From contig PLGF01000083.1 of the NCBI GenBank assembly GCA_003138485.1, positions 33,163-97,162 on the forward strand: 64,000 nucleotides of DNA. The letters are read 5' to 3'. Position 1 is the stretch's first letter; each line of letters starts with the position of its first letter. The notes beneath the pieces are model-generated. The model searched no databases. It saw only the letters and a program-made list of their open reading frames with translations, and was not told the DNA's origin. The translations under genes were made by a program, and so were the position numbers. Below, piece by piece: positions 27,811-39,400 of the stretch. This DNA is from Verrucomicrobiales bacterium (lineage in GTDB: Bacteria; Verrucomicrobiota; Verrucomicrobiia; Limisphaerales; Palsa-1400).

Positions 27811-29355
27811 CTACTGCGCACCCGCCCCCCCCGTGCTCCCCGTGGCATTCGTAGCCTGATCATTAACCGGATCCCATGTCATAACAGACCCCTGGCCGTT
27901 TACGTCCGGGTTCAAGACCTGATCTTCCAACTGGGCATAACTCGTGCTGCCGGTGGGAAATATCACCGGGGGGTTGGTGGACCCGTCAAATGACGACCAC
28001 ACGAAGTTCGAAGACACTATAGTCCCTTGATCCAGATAGCTTGGGTTCTCATTGTACACAGTGGGACCAACCGAGTTGAAGGTGATGAGAAGGCCGGGCG
28101 AAAAAACGCTGCTGACCGTGTTCCCTCCCGCCGATGTCTGCGTGACGCCGTTGACCACATAACCGGCGGTGCCGCCGGAAAGACCGCGATTGACGGTCGG
28201 ATAAGTAAGGGGATTTCCGGTCACGATCAAGTCTCCCGCCGATATGATGATGTCGGGCGCGGTCACCGTGCGCGTCACCTGCAACTGGTACAATAACCCA
28301 TTGGTGACAAACGGTATCTTATAATGATAGACAACGGGCGTGAAGGTCGTGCTCAACTGCGCATTGTAATGCACCTTCACAAACCTGATTTTCTCCACCC
28401 CGCCATAAACCCCGGCGTTGTTTGTGGCCGCGGCCGTCCCAGTCCCCGTCGCAGTCGTCGTCGTCGTGTTGGTGGTGGAAACAATTTCCCACGAACCGGA
28501 AACGGCGCCCCCCGCAACCGCTTCAGTATCCAACGCCTCAACGTTGTAATTGTTCTTCCTATACAGAAAGCGCAGGCCGCCGACGTCGTCCCGGGTCAGG
28601 CCCAGATAATAGCCGCCCTCATTCAGACCCTCTTTCGTCGCCACAGCCGTAAAAAGCAAGCCGTACTTGGCGGCATCGGAGGGTTGTTCGATCGCATCGG
28701 CGACCTGAATGGCGAGGGGGCAGGCATCGACGATCTGATAGTTGTATAAGGTTCCATTGACGTACGGGCTGGGCGTGAAAGTGTCGGGATCAAAACTGCG
28801 GTTGATGACCAGGTAGTCATACGCGCAAGCCGGGGGCGCGGGTTCCGATATGCGCACCCGCAAGTCCCAGACGTGGGTTTCGCCAATCAGCCCCATGTGT
28901 TCGAGCATCAGTCCCAGCGTCCCCGACTTCAAATCGATCATATCCAGGGCCTGGGCGGAGTAGTTAATCTGCTGGTTGCCTTGGGTCAGGTACTTGCTCA
29001 GTTTGACGCTCGAAGCCGCCGGGATCGCATTCAAAACAGCCATCGCGGCATCAACCGCCTTCTCTCCTTTAGTGCCGAAATAGTGCAGAAAGGCCTCGTC
29101 ATAGGCATAAGTGATGATCGGCACATTCAAACGCCCCCCCTCGCCAAAATTCTTGGTCGCGCCCAATTCAGTGTAGGTGCTGTTCGCGGACCAATAAAAA
29201 CGTCTGGTGACATAATTCATGTCCGTGGTCTCCCATGTCTCCGCGGGACCCCAAAGGGAGAATGCCAAGGCGTTCCCGGCGGTCGCCGCCGCCGCCAGCA
29301 ACCAGACTGAGATTCTCAAAACTCGCGACATAAAGGTTGGAATTACGGTTCGCAT
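27811..29355 (-). CDS. Secreted protein of unknown function
   Basis: The ATG at 29355 gives a 514-residue protein with a signal peptide (VLRISVWLLAAAATAGNALA). The mature part begins FSLWGPAETWETTDMNYVT and contains SxNSTYTELGATKNFGEGG, a segment LRVRISEPAPPACAYDYLV and a Gly/Thr-rich C-terminus ending in GSTGGAGAQ. I do not recognise the family and see no catalytic motif. Its start lies one base from the stop of the propeller gene and its stop is 15 bases from the InlB-repeat gene, so it is part of the exported-protein cassette. A longer in-frame start exists upstream but adds a His-rich stretch that overlaps the preceding gene. Confidence 0.72.
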   Translation of the reverse strand: MRTVIPTFMSRVLRISVWLLAAAATAGNALAFSLWGPAETWETTDMNYVTRRFYWSANSTYTELGATKNFGEGGRLNVPIITYAYDEAFLHYFGTKGEKAVDAAMAVLNAIPAASSVKLSKYLTQGNQQINYSAQALDMIDLKSGTLGLMLEHMGLIGETHVWDLRVRISEPAPPACAYDYLVINRSFDPDTFTPSPYVNGTLYNYQIVDACPLAIQVADAIEQPSDAAKYGLLFTAVATKEGLNEGGYYLGLTRDDVGGLRFLYRKNNYNVEALDTEAVAGGAVSGSWEIVSTTNTTTTTATGTGTAAATNNAGVYGGVEKIRFVKVHYNAQLSTTFTPVVYHYKIPFVTNGLLYQLQVTRTVTAPDIIISAGDLIVTGNPLTYPTVNRGLSGGTAGYVVNGVTQTSAGGNTVSSVFSPGLLITFNSVGPTVYNENPSYLDQGTIVSSNFVWSSFDGSTNPPVIFPTGSTSYAQLEDQVLNPDVNGQGSVMTWDPVNDQATNATGSTGGAGAQ

Positions 29356-29356
29356 C

Positions 29357-30631
29357 TTAAGGTGATGGTGATGAACTGAGAACATACGCCTGGCCATAAA
29401 GATCATATCCCGCCCCGGCGACTTGAAAACTGGTCCAGACGACCAAGAAACGATCCACTCCGTTCCAAGCCACTGCCGGGTGCATCTGTCGATTGCGCCA
29501 GGTGGTGTTCACCTGAAAATCATTCGTACCCGAAACCTGCGTTCCGCCGGCCAAAAAGCGGCCAAAGACGCCTTCCCGCGAGCCGTCCTGGCCCAGGCTG
29601 GTCCACACCACCAGGCTCCCGGCCGGGCCGGCAGCGATTTGAGGGTGGTATTGATCTCCGTATAGGTACGTGTTGATCCGAAATTCGTACGGGCTTAAAC
29701 CGGAGCCAGATGGAGAAAAGGCCCTGCCCCAAACGTCCCAACTATTGGTCGGCGCCAAGGTATCCTTCTGGCTCCAAACAACCGTGAATCCGCCGTCGTT
29801 AAGGGGCGCCACCGCCGGACTGTCACACTGGTTGGGATAGTTGGCGCGGGCGTTGATCGGGATCTCGTCCGTTTGGGGAACGCCCGCCGGACTAAAGATG
29901 CGCGCGTAAACATCCGAACTGTTGGCATACCGCTCCTGCTCGGAAATCCAGACGATAACGTAGTTGCCGTTGGCAAGGGTGGCAACCGCGGGAGCACGCT
30001 GGTTATAGCTGGTGTATTGGTTGACCAGAAACTCCTTCTCAGGCATCTTCCCGGTCGCGAGCACTCTTCGGGCGTAAATCCCCCAAAGGCTCCCGTCCTG
30101 ACCAAAGCTCTGCCAAACGACGACGGCGCTGCCATCCGGCAACGGCGCCACCTCCGGGTCCGTTTGCTGCTCGGTGATATAGGAGTTGAGGCGCAGGTCT
30201 ATGGTGTAAAAGTTGCTTCCGTAGTCGTTGGTGTCTTTGGAGTTGCGAGCCAGGCGGGCATAAATATCCGGCGTGCCAGCCGCCGAACTTTCCCAAACGG
30301 AAATGATGCGGCCATTGGCCAGGAGCTGGACCTTTGGCTTGATCTGGTCGCCTGTCTTGGTTTTATTGACACAGAAAATCGGCGACGCGCCAAAGCTGGT
30401 GTTCAGAAGCGCCCCTCCGACTCCCGCCCCGTGCTTGTCCACCACGTTGTCCTGCCAGACCAGGATGCCGGCCGATGGCGCCAACGACAAGCTCGGAAGG
30501 ACTTGGTCGCCCTTGACAGCGCCCAGGATGGAGAATTCACCGCCTTGCGGCACGACGGTTACCTGTCCCATCAGGGCCACCGAACCAGCAAGAAAAAACC
30601 CCAAGCAGAGACATCTGGGAACAGATAACAT
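29357..30631 (-). CDS. Secreted protein with seven repeats, predicted beta-propeller
   Basis: This 424-residue protein (start ATG at 30631, preceded by AAGGA) has a signal peptide ending near SVALMGQ. Seven repeats with the core (I/V)VVW(x)S...D(I/V)YAR are visible: ILVWQDN, IISVWESS, AVVVWQSFGQDGS, YVIVWISEQ, FTVVWSQKD, LVVWTSLGQDGS and FLVVWTSFQ. Several are followed by IYARxF or a close variant. Seven units of about 50-60 residues predict a seven-bladed propeller. Most repeats are preceded by a short PxVAxLxxG strand. No enzyme motif is seen. An alternative start at 30655 abuts the exonuclease stop. It opens the exported-protein cassette that follows the exonuclease gene. Confidence 0.78.
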   Translation of the reverse strand: MLSVPRCLCLGFFLAGSVALMGQVTVVPQGGEFSILGAVKGDQVLPSLSLAPSAGILVWQDNVVDKHGAGVGGALLNTSFGASPIFCVNKTKTGDQIKPKVQLLANGRIISVWESSAAGTPDIYARLARNSKDTNDYGSNFYTIDLRLNSYITEQQTDPEVAPLPDGSAVVVWQSFGQDGSLWGIYARRVLATGKMPEKEFLVNQYTSYNQRAPAVATLANGNYVIVWISEQERYANSSDVYARIFSPAGVPQTDEIPINARANYPNQCDSPAVAPLNDGGFTVVWSQKDTLAPTNSWDVWGRAFSPSGSGLSPYEFRINTYLYGDQYHPQIAAGPAGSLVVWTSLGQDGSREGVFGRFLAGGTQVSGTNDFQVNTTWRNRQMHPAVAWNGVDRFLVVWTSFQVAGAGYDLYGQAYVLSSSPSP

Positions 30632-30655
30632 AACATCCTTATGATACTTAATCAT

Positions 30656-31570
30656 TTATATCAAAACTCCCTCTTTTTGTCCACTCAAATCCAGTTCACG
30701 GAGCAGGGACGTGAATCCCCAGAGGCTGTAAAGACGCCGCAGCATGTCGTTGTCGCAATCCTTGGTCGTTAATGCCTCCAAATTCGTCCCGCAGGGCACC
30801 TCCCAATTCAATCGGACCAGTTCCTGGTTCCGCCGAACCAGTTCCGCTGACGCTTCCAATGCCGCCCGGAGGCGGTCTGAGCGGACTTCCGCCAAGCGCC
30901 GAAACAACTCGGAAATAGAACCAAACTGGTGCAACAAATCAGCAGCAGTTTTTGAGCCAACACCCGGCACACCCGGAATGTTATCGACCGAGTCCCCCAC
31001 CAAACTCAACCAATCGACGATTTGTGCAGGTTCCACGCCCGTCTTGGCGCGCACCTCATCCGCGCCCCAAAGGGTTTCGATCTTGTCGCCCGGATTGATG
31101 AGACTGACCTGCGGCCCAACCAGTTGCATGAAATCCTTGTCCGAGCTGGCTATGATGACCTCCCAGCCTGCGGCGACCGCTTGATGGGCCAGAGCCGCGA
31201 TGCAATCGTCGGCTTCGCACCCCTCTTGCAGGCACGAAGCAATGTTCGCCGCACGCAAATAAGCCACAATCTCATCCAGTTGCCGCTCCAAATCGGGCGG
31301 CATCGGGGGCCGTTGGGCCTTATACTCCGGCAGCAAACTCATTCTTTCCCGTGCCAGGCCGCCATCCCAAACCACCACCGCATGAGATGGCTTGGCCCTG
31401 GAGAGGACCTTGTCCAACATGCGAATGAACCCGTAGATCGCATTGGTCGCCACTCCGTCCGGCGAAGTCAGCGCCCGAATCGCGTAAAACGCCCGATACG
31501 CGTACGCATGCCCGTCCACGATCAACAATCGCGCCGTCCGCGCCGGTTCAGATGTGGGATTGCTTGGCAT
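30656..31570 (-). CDS. 5'-3' exonuclease (FEN/Pol I N-terminal family)
   Basis: This 304-residue protein corresponds to the free-standing 5'-nuclease domain of DNA polymerase I. Visible metal-binding acidic motifs are LLIVDGHAYAYRAFYA at the N-terminus, EGCEADDCIAALA in the middle, and IIASSDKDFMQLV with LVGDSVDNIPGVPGVGSKTA, which includes the helix-hairpin-helix turn. No polymerase domain follows; the chain ends soon after. It would act on flapped DNA or RNA primers in replication and repair. It sits 62 bases after the secretin gene and abuts the first gene of the exported cassette, an odd neighbourhood for a repair enzyme. The ATG at 31570 is preferred over a GTG four codons upstream. Confidence 0.9.
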   Translation of the reverse strand: MPSNPTSEPARTARLLIVDGHAYAYRAFYAIRALTSPDGVATNAIYGFIRMLDKVLSRAKPSHAVVVWDGGLARERMSLLPEYKAQRPPMPPDLERQLDEIVAYLRAANIASCLQEGCEADDCIAALAHQAVAAGWEVIIASSDKDFMQLVGPQVSLINPGDKIETLWGADEVRAKTGVEPAQIVDWLSLVGDSVDNIPGVPGVGSKTAADLLHQFGSISELFRRLAEVRSDRLRAALEASAELVRRNQELVRLNWEVPCGTNLEALTTKDCDNDMLRRLYSLWGFTSLLRELDLSGQKEGVLI

Positions 31571-31632
31571 GAAGATGTTCACGTTTGGCGCCGCGTTGCC
31601 GCTCCGGCCTGCCGGCGATTCAAGCCATTGTT

Positions 31633-34485
<2,853 letters not shown>

Positions 34486-34515
34486 TTTAAAAATCCAATC
34501 TCCGTCACCGGACCC

Positions 34516-35301
34516 CTATTTCCATCTGATTACGGTCTTCTTGTTTGTTTTTGTGGCCTGAACTCTAACGGCATTAGCGGTGATTTCAATAACATTATAT
34601 GATTCCCCATCCAGTGTCAGGGGACTGTTGACGCGCACCCTGCCCATCGTCTTCCCCTCCGGTTCATATTTCAAATCCGCCACGTAACCATCCACGCGCT
34701 GGTAGGGCTTGTCCTTCGTGACAGCCGCCGTGTCTCCCGTGTCCGGAATCTCCAGGTCCAATTCTGTAGGGTCATCCGCAGCACCTTTGATGCCGCGGAT
34801 GATGTAAAGGCCCGAAGTGGGCTTTACGCCCACCTTGGCATACTCCTGAATCTTCCGCGGAAGGTGAAGCAGGTCCGCGTCGATCTGCCAGGTCATGACG
34901 TATATGCCGCCGTTCCCGCTGGCGTGATCGAACGATATGATCGTGTAGCGGGGAGTGATGTTCAACACCGTCAGGGCGTCCGGCCCGGACTTCAACAATT
35001 TGAGCAATTCACCGTTGGGTTTGCGCTTCCACGTCACCGGGTTGAACAAATTGTGGTCTCCCGAAAAGACGACCGCCGGCGCGTTGGTGATTTGCGACAA
35101 GGCCTGTTGGTCGGCGGTTAAGTCCAGCGGTGGCACCGCGGCCGGCCCCCTTCCCCTTCCCTCCCTCCCCTTTGTGGGTGGCGCGGAAATGTCGCTCGAT
35201 ACGTGCCCGATCTCCACTTTGATCCAAATCGCGGAACCTGCCAGGCCAAGCAATACCAGGCACAAGACAATCTTCTCGTAATGTCGCTTCAAGAATTGCA
35301 T
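34516..35301 (-). CDS. Bitopic membrane protein of the secretin operon (Amuc_1099-like position)
   Basis: This 261-residue protein has a short basic N-terminus (FLKRHYEK), one membrane segment at about residues 11-27 and a soluble periplasmic part. Visible phrases include LTADQQALSQITNAPAVVFS, DHNLFNPVTWKRKPNGE and a C-terminal beta-rich segment (YVADLKYEPEGKTMGRVRV). The family is not recognised by motif. Its place between a secretin and an Amuc_1100-like protein corresponds to Amuc_1099, and in pilus systems that position is often taken by a PilP-like connector. The gaps to neighbours are 30 and 11 bases. Confidence 0.7.
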   Translation of the reverse strand: MQFLKRHYEKIVLCLVLLGLAGSAIWIKVEIGHVSSDISAPPTKGREGRGRGPAAVPPLDLTADQQALSQITNAPAVVFSGDHNLFNPVTWKRKPNGELLKLLKSGPDALTVLNITPRYTIISFDHASGNGGIYVMTWQIDADLLHLPRKIQEYAKVGVKPTSGLYIIRGIKGAADDPTELDLEIPDTGDTAAVTKDKPYQRVDGYVADLKYEPEGKTMGRVRVNSPLTLDGESYNVIEITANAVRVQATKTNKKTVIRWK

Positions 35302-35312
35302 GAAGGTTCCGC

Positions 35313-36263
35313 TTATTTGAGTCTGACCACGTCCACCGCCACCGTGACGAACAACAGGCTCTCCGCGAGAATGACCTGCGGCGCCGACGCCACGACCACC
35401 ACCGGCGCTTGCACTTGCTGCGGCGGGCGGTAATCGTCCCCAGCGCCCATCTGTCGGCGCAGGCGCCCCGGGGGATTGGGCCGGGACGGAACGCCCGGCA
35501 CCGGCACAGGCCCCTCATCGTCCGACGCCGGGGCCAGGATCGGGATGGCCTCCGAGGATTGTTTCACATCAATGTCCTTGACGATGAAACAGTTGCTGGA
35601 CCCGGCGAATCCAGCCAGCACCGCCGCGACTTCCGGGCTAAAGCCGCGGAAACTGATAACGTACGGCGTCACCACTCCGGTTTGATTGGACACGGTGGTG
35701 GCCGCGAGGAAATCACCTCCCATGAAGTCATCGTTGCAAACCGAGACGCGCTGCAGCCCCACCAGATAATTGATCTTGGCGGCGCACAAAACACGCATGA
35801 TCGCCTTGATCTCTTCCAACTGCTGCATCCACGGCCCGATGCACTCGGACGAATAACTCAATCTGTTCCTTTGCACCCCAAACGTGAATTCGTAGTCGGG
35901 CGGCAACATCACCCCGGAGTTCGTCGCCGCCACGCCCAACTCAACAATCGTCTTTTGTAAATAGTCCTTGAATCCCTCCTCGTTCACCGTCGGGGGCGTC
36001 GGAACCGGCGCGAACGCCTTGCGGAAATCCTGCAGAAACGCCTTCGCCCGTTCCTGGTCCGCTTTCGCGGTGGCAATGCTCTCCTGGTTCAAATTGGGGT
36101 TTTTCTGCAAATCCTTCAGGCTGGTCACAGTCGTGCCGTATTCTTCGCTCACACCCTTGTTGTCACGCAAGGCCTCAAAAAGCAGGAACCCGCAGTATCC
36201 CGTGACGGCCAGGCCAATCGCCACGGTGATGACGAAGAAGAGGTTGCGTTTGATCCAGGCCAT
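35313..36263 (-). CDS. Amuc_1100/PilO-like pilus-associated protein
   Basis: This 316-residue protein has one membrane helix at about residues 7-28, a coiled-coil stretch at about 35-85 (NQESIATAKADQERAKAFLQ) and a beta-rich domain with VELGVAATNSGVMLPPDYEF and ISFRGFSPEVAAVLAGF. The C-terminus ends in a strand rich in hydrophobic residues (ESLLFVTVAVDVVRLK), much as Amuc_1100 does. The helix/coil/ferredoxin-like plan is that of PilO, and Amuc_1100 of Akkermansia is the best-studied member. Assignment rests on plan and gene order rather than on a measured alignment. It ends 11 bases before the next gene. Confidence 0.75.
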   Translation of the reverse strand: MAWIKRNLFFVITVAIGLAVTGYCGFLLFEALRDNKGVSEEYGTTVTSLKDLQKNPNLNQESIATAKADQERAKAFLQDFRKAFAPVPTPPTVNEEGFKDYLQKTIVELGVAATNSGVMLPPDYEFTFGVQRNRLSYSSECIGPWMQQLEEIKAIMRVLCAAKINYLVGLQRVSVCNDDFMGGDFLAATTVSNQTGVVTPYVISFRGFSPEVAAVLAGFAGSSNCFIVKDIDVKQSSEAIPILAPASDDEGPVPVPGVPSRPNPPGRLRRQMGAGDDYRPPQQVQAPVVVVASAPQVILAESLLFVTVAVDVVRLK

Positions 36264-36267
36264 ACTC

Positions 36268-38181
36268 TTACAGTTTGAAGGGCTTGGCCAGCTTCACTTT
36301 CAATGAAAACGTGAAGGTGTTGGTGTTGGAGTAGTCCGGTGTCAGCGGGTCCGTGAAGGTCGCATCCGTGAAGGTCCGATTGGTTGCCCCCACGGCATGG
36401 TAGTTGGTCATGCACTGCTGGAGCGCAAAGGCCAGGTGCGTGTTGGCTGGTTCCGGCCGGCTGACCCCCCGGCAGAGCAGTTGGATTTCAGAAATCTCAT
36501 TCGCCCCGGTAATTACCGCTGGGACAGTCCGCGCCCGCGCCTGCTGCTGTTCCTGCGTCGCCCCCCCAGATCTGCCGCCGCGCCGATCCCTTGAGGGGCG
36601 CCTTGAACCACCGCCACCGCCCCCTCCCTCCGCCCCGGCCCCGAAGGGACTCCCATTGGGCAGGATTGGATTGAACTCCTGCACCCATATCCCCACGTCT
36701 GTGTTGGTGCCGCCATTTTCCGGGGTTTGCAGCGCCGCCTTCTGATTGGCCTCGGTCTGCAGCAATACATTGCGCAAGTCGGTCAAGACCTGCACCCAAT
36801 AAAACCGGGTGTCAGCCAGCGTCTTCATCTCGTCGGCCTGTTTCTTTATGGCGTCCCGATCTCCCAGAGCGGCGGTGTACTGCTGGTTGAGGGTCGTCAA
36901 CGACGCCAGCGGCGCCTTGATCTCCTGCACCCTCTTGGCCAGCTCGACGCCAATGCGTCTCTCGGCCATATAGATCGCATAGACAACCAGCGCGAGGCTG
37001 AAGACCGATGCGACCAGGTAGGGCTTCTTGTGCCCGAATTCCTGGCGCTGAATCGAACTTCTGGGCATCAGATTCAACTCAACGGGGCAATGGGCCAAGT
37101 CCCTCAACCCCAGTCCCACCACCTCGCCGAAGGAATGCGCGCACTTGGAGAGGGCGTCCAAATCCAGGGCGGGATCTATCTCGATGTTGCGAAACGGGTT
37201 GAAGTAATCCACGGGCACATTGAGTTTCTCGGCAAAAAACTGCGCCGTGTACGGCATGATCGACGCGCCCCCGGAAAGGAACAAACGCTGCGGCGCCGAG
37301 CCGCCTTGCTGCCCGCGGAAGAATTGAATCGTTTGATTGACTTGAATGTGCAGGCGAGTCATCACCTGGCGGGCGATCTTGGCTATGGCCGCCGCCTGCG
37401 GGTCCTCAGGGTCCGCGTAGGCGCCCCCCAGGCTGACAGACCCCTTGTCGATCTTGACCGCCTCGGCCTCGGCAAACTTCAACTTCGCCTCGTTGGCGAA
37501 GTCCTGCGTGATGGCGTTGGCGCCGATGTTGATGCTGCGGGAATAAACCTTGCCCTTCTCAAAAAAGAGGAGGTTGCTCGTCTTGGCCCCGATGTCCAGC
37601 AGCATGGCGCATCCTTCGAGATCTCCGTAGTTGTAGCGAAAGGCGTTGCACAGCGCGGCGGGGGACACGTCCACCAGCTTCAAGCGAAGGCCCGCCCCCT
37701 CGGCCACCTTGAAAAGGCCCTCGACAATCTCCGACTTGACAGCCACCAGGAGCACCTCCAACTCCCCGGTGGCCGAGGTGCCCAATATCTGGTAATCCCA
37801 CACCACCTCGTCCAGCGGAAAGGGGACGTTCTGCTGCGCTTCGTAGCGGATTATCTGAGTGACTTTGGAGGTGTCCACCGGCGGCAGCTTGACGAACTTG
37901 GAAAAGACGTGGAAGCCCGGAGCGCACGCGTTGATCTGCCGGGAGCCGTAAGCCTTCTCCGCCAGCAACTCCTGCAGCCCCTTTTGCATCGCCGCTTCGC
38001 GGGTCGCCTGGTCTTGCGAGCCTTCTATCCCCAGCGCCTTGATGCCGTATTGCTTAAGACGCAGCCCGCCCGCCTCGTTAGGCTCAAACTCGGCCAGCTT
38101 CAAACTGCCGGCTCCAAAATCGACAGCCAAAAATGATTTCGAATTTAGCATTGCATTCGCTGGCGCGACGCGCCCCGCCAT
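36268..38181 (-). CDS. pilM: PilM-type ATPase-fold protein fused to a PilN-like membrane segment (Amuc_1101-like)
   Basis: This is a 637-residue protein. The N-terminal 370 residues have the actin-like PilM/FtsA fold: FLAVDFGAGSLKLAEF, CAMLLDIGAKTSNLLFFEKG, RSINIGANAITQDFA and LFLSGGASIMPY. At about residue 373 comes the PilN-like junction VELNLMPRSS, then one membrane helix at about 388-408 and a coiled coil with a Gly/Arg-rich linker and a C-terminal domain. PilM and PilN are usually separate genes, so this is a fusion joining the cytoplasmic and periplasmic parts. It is the first gene of the operon. A start at 38151 (MLNSKSFLAVDFG) is also possible, but the upstream ATG has an AAGGA close by. 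Confidence 0.85.
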   Translation of the reverse strand: MAGRVAPANAMLNSKSFLAVDFGAGSLKLAEFEPNEAGGLRLKQYGIKALGIEGSQDQATREAAMQKGLQELLAEKAYGSRQINACAPGFHVFSKFVKLPPVDTSKVTQIIRYEAQQNVPFPLDEVVWDYQILGTSATGELEVLLVAVKSEIVEGLFKVAEGAGLRLKLVDVSPAALCNAFRYNYGDLEGCAMLLDIGAKTSNLLFFEKGKVYSRSINIGANAITQDFANEAKLKFAEAEAVKIDKGSVSLGGAYADPEDPQAAAIAKIARQVMTRLHIQVNQTIQFFRGQQGGSAPQRLFLSGGASIMPYTAQFFAEKLNVPVDYFNPFRNIEIDPALDLDALSKCAHSFGEVVGLGLRDLAHCPVELNLMPRSSIQRQEFGHKKPYLVASVFSLALVVYAIYMAERRIGVELAKRVQEIKAPLASLTTLNQQYTAALGDRDAIKKQADEMKTLADTRFYWVQVLTDLRNVLLQTEANQKAALQTPENGGTNTDVGIWVQEFNPILPNGSPFGAGAEGGGGGGGSRRPSRDRRGGRSGGATQEQQQARARTVPAVITGANEISEIQLLCRGVSRPEPANTHLAFALQQCMTNYHAVGATNRTFTDATFTDPLTPDYSNTNTFTFSLKVKLAKPFKL

Positions 38182-38225
38182 TTCCTTCCATCGACAGGTC
38201 CGGTTTTCATGTAAAAAGTCCGTGC

Positions 38226-38254
38226 TAATTACTGCATATTCAACACAGGGTCAA
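38226..38254 (-). promoter_or_regulatory. Candidate promoter of the pilM-secretin operon
   Basis: Read on the minus strand, TTGACC (38254-38249) is followed after 17 bases by TAATTA (38231-38226). This resembles a sigma-70 promoter in the -35 element and spacing, but the -10 match is weak. It lies 45 bases upstream of the first codon of pilM, just downstream of a hairpin that could end the preceding transcript. Confidence 0.25.
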
Positions 38255-38265
38255 TTGTTTTGATT

Positions 38266-38302
38266 AAAAACTGCTCCCTAGCTGGCGGCGTGCCAGCCGC
38301 CA
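38266..38302 (-). terminator. Candidate intrinsic terminator after the exopolysaccharide genes
   Basis: On the minus strand a 7-bp perfect stem (TGGCGGC/GCCGCCA, arms at 38296-38302 and 38283-38289, six-base loop) is followed about 12 bases later by TTTTT (38270-38266). The distance to the T-run is longer than ideal, so the call is moderate. It separates the decarboxylase gene from the pilM operon. Confidence 0.4.
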
Positions 38303-38351
38303 CCGCCCACTGCCGCCCGGTTCTGCTTGAGACACAAAATTGTTTTGACGC

Positions 38352-38410
38352 GGCGGTTGGACCGCCTGTTTCTCGGCGGCAAATTCACGCTTTATGCGTG
38401 AAATTGCCGC
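38352..38410. repeat. Two adjacent inverted repeats at the 3' end of the sugar-nucleotide decarboxylase gene
   Basis: The first repeat has 15-base arms at 38376-38390 and 38396-38410 with a single mismatch and a five-base loop, and it includes the decarboxylase stop codon. The second has 6-bp arms (GGCGGT/ACCGCC) at 38352-38357 and 38361-38366. Together with the hairpin at 38283-38302 this makes three stems within 130 bases. They may protect the 3' end of the message or form part of a repetitive extragenic element. Confidence 0.6.
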
Positions 38411-39389
38411 AACCACCGCCCCCATCTTCCATCCTGCCCTGAAAATAATCAATAGTTTTGACAATGCCTTCCTCCAGCGCAACTCGCGGCGCCCAGCCCA
38501 GCAATTCCTTCGCCCGGCTGATGTCCGGCCGCCTCTGCCGCGGATCATCCTCCGGCAGCGGCTTGAACACAATCTTGCTCCGCGACCCCGTCAGCCGGAT
38601 GATCGCCCGCGCAAACTCGAGCACCGTCATCTCGGCCGGGTTGCCGATATTCACCGGATCGTTGCCCCGGCTCATCATCAAACGGTATAGTCCCTCGATC
38701 AAATCTTCGCAGTAACAAAAACTCCGCGTTTGTTGGCCGCGGCCAAAAACGGTCAGGGGCCGGTTCCGCAACGCCTGGCTGATAAATGCCGGCACGACCC
38801 GTCCGTCGCGCAACCGCATCCTCGGACCATAGGTGTTGAAGATGCGCGCGATCCGGGTGTCCACCTGGTGCTGGCGATGATAGGCCATCGTCAGCGCCTC
38901 GGCAAACCGCTTGGATTCGTCGTAACAACCACGCGGGCCAACCGTATTGACGTTGCCCCAGTAATCCTCCCGTTGCGGATGCGCCAACGGGTCGCCGTAA
39001 ATTTCGGAGGTCGATGCCAGCAAAAATCGCGCCCCTTTGTGCTTGGCCAGCCCCAGCGCCTTGTGCGTCCCCAAGGACCCCACCTTCAGGGTTTGGATCG
39101 GCAACTCCAAATAATCAATCGGACTGGCCGGCGACGCCAGATGCCAGACATAATCAACCGGGCCATCCAGAAACAGAAACTCCGTCACGTCCTGCTGGAT
39201 GAACCTGAAGCCCGCGTTGCCCGCCAGATGGGCGACATTCTCCACCGCGCCCGTGACCAGGTTGTCAATTGCCACGACCTGATGCCCGCGCGCGAGCAGG
39301 CAATCCACCAGATGCGACCCCAGAAACCCCGCCCCGCCCGTCACGACCGAGACTGGATTCTTTGCATCCGTGATTTTTTTCTTTGCCAT
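38385..39389 (-). CDS. NAD-dependent UDP-glucuronate decarboxylase-like epimerase/dehydratase
   Basis: This 334-residue short-chain dehydrogenase-fold enzyme most resembles UDP-glucuronate decarboxylase, which makes UDP-xylose. The NAD-binding motif [12 protein letters not shown] lies at about residues 15-26. The phrases [14 protein letters not shown] and [14 protein letters not shown] follow, and the catalytic Tyr/Lys pair is in [21 protein letters not shown] and [17 protein letters not shown] are typical of the decarboxylase group. The start at 39389 (MAKKKITD) puts the NAD motif at the expected distance. It starts 11 bases after the sugar transferase and would supply a sugar nucleotide for the surface polymer made by this locus. 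Confidence 0.88.
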   Translation of the reverse strand: MAKKKITDAKNPVSVVTGGAGFLGSHLVDCLLARGHQVVAIDNLVTGAVENVAHLAGNAGFRFIQQDVTEFLFLDGPVDYVWHLASPASPIDYLELPIQTLKVGSLGTHKALGLAKHKGARFLLASTSEIYGDPLAHPQREDYWGNVNTVGPRGCYDESKRFAEALTMAYHRQHQVDTRIARIFNTYGPRMRLRDGRVVPAFISQALRNRPLTVFGRGQQTRSFCYCEDLIEGLYRLMMSRGNDPVNIGNPAEMTVLEFARAIIRLTGSRSKIVFKPLPEDDPRQRRPDISRAKELLGWAPRVALEEGIVKTIDYFQGRMEDGGGGCGNFTHKA

Positions 39390-39400
39390 GATGTTCAGCG

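Noticed and set aside
36727-38136. 469-codon plus-strand frame opposite pilM
   Set aside because: The PilM motifs on the minus strand are unambiguous; the opposite frame shows no family features.
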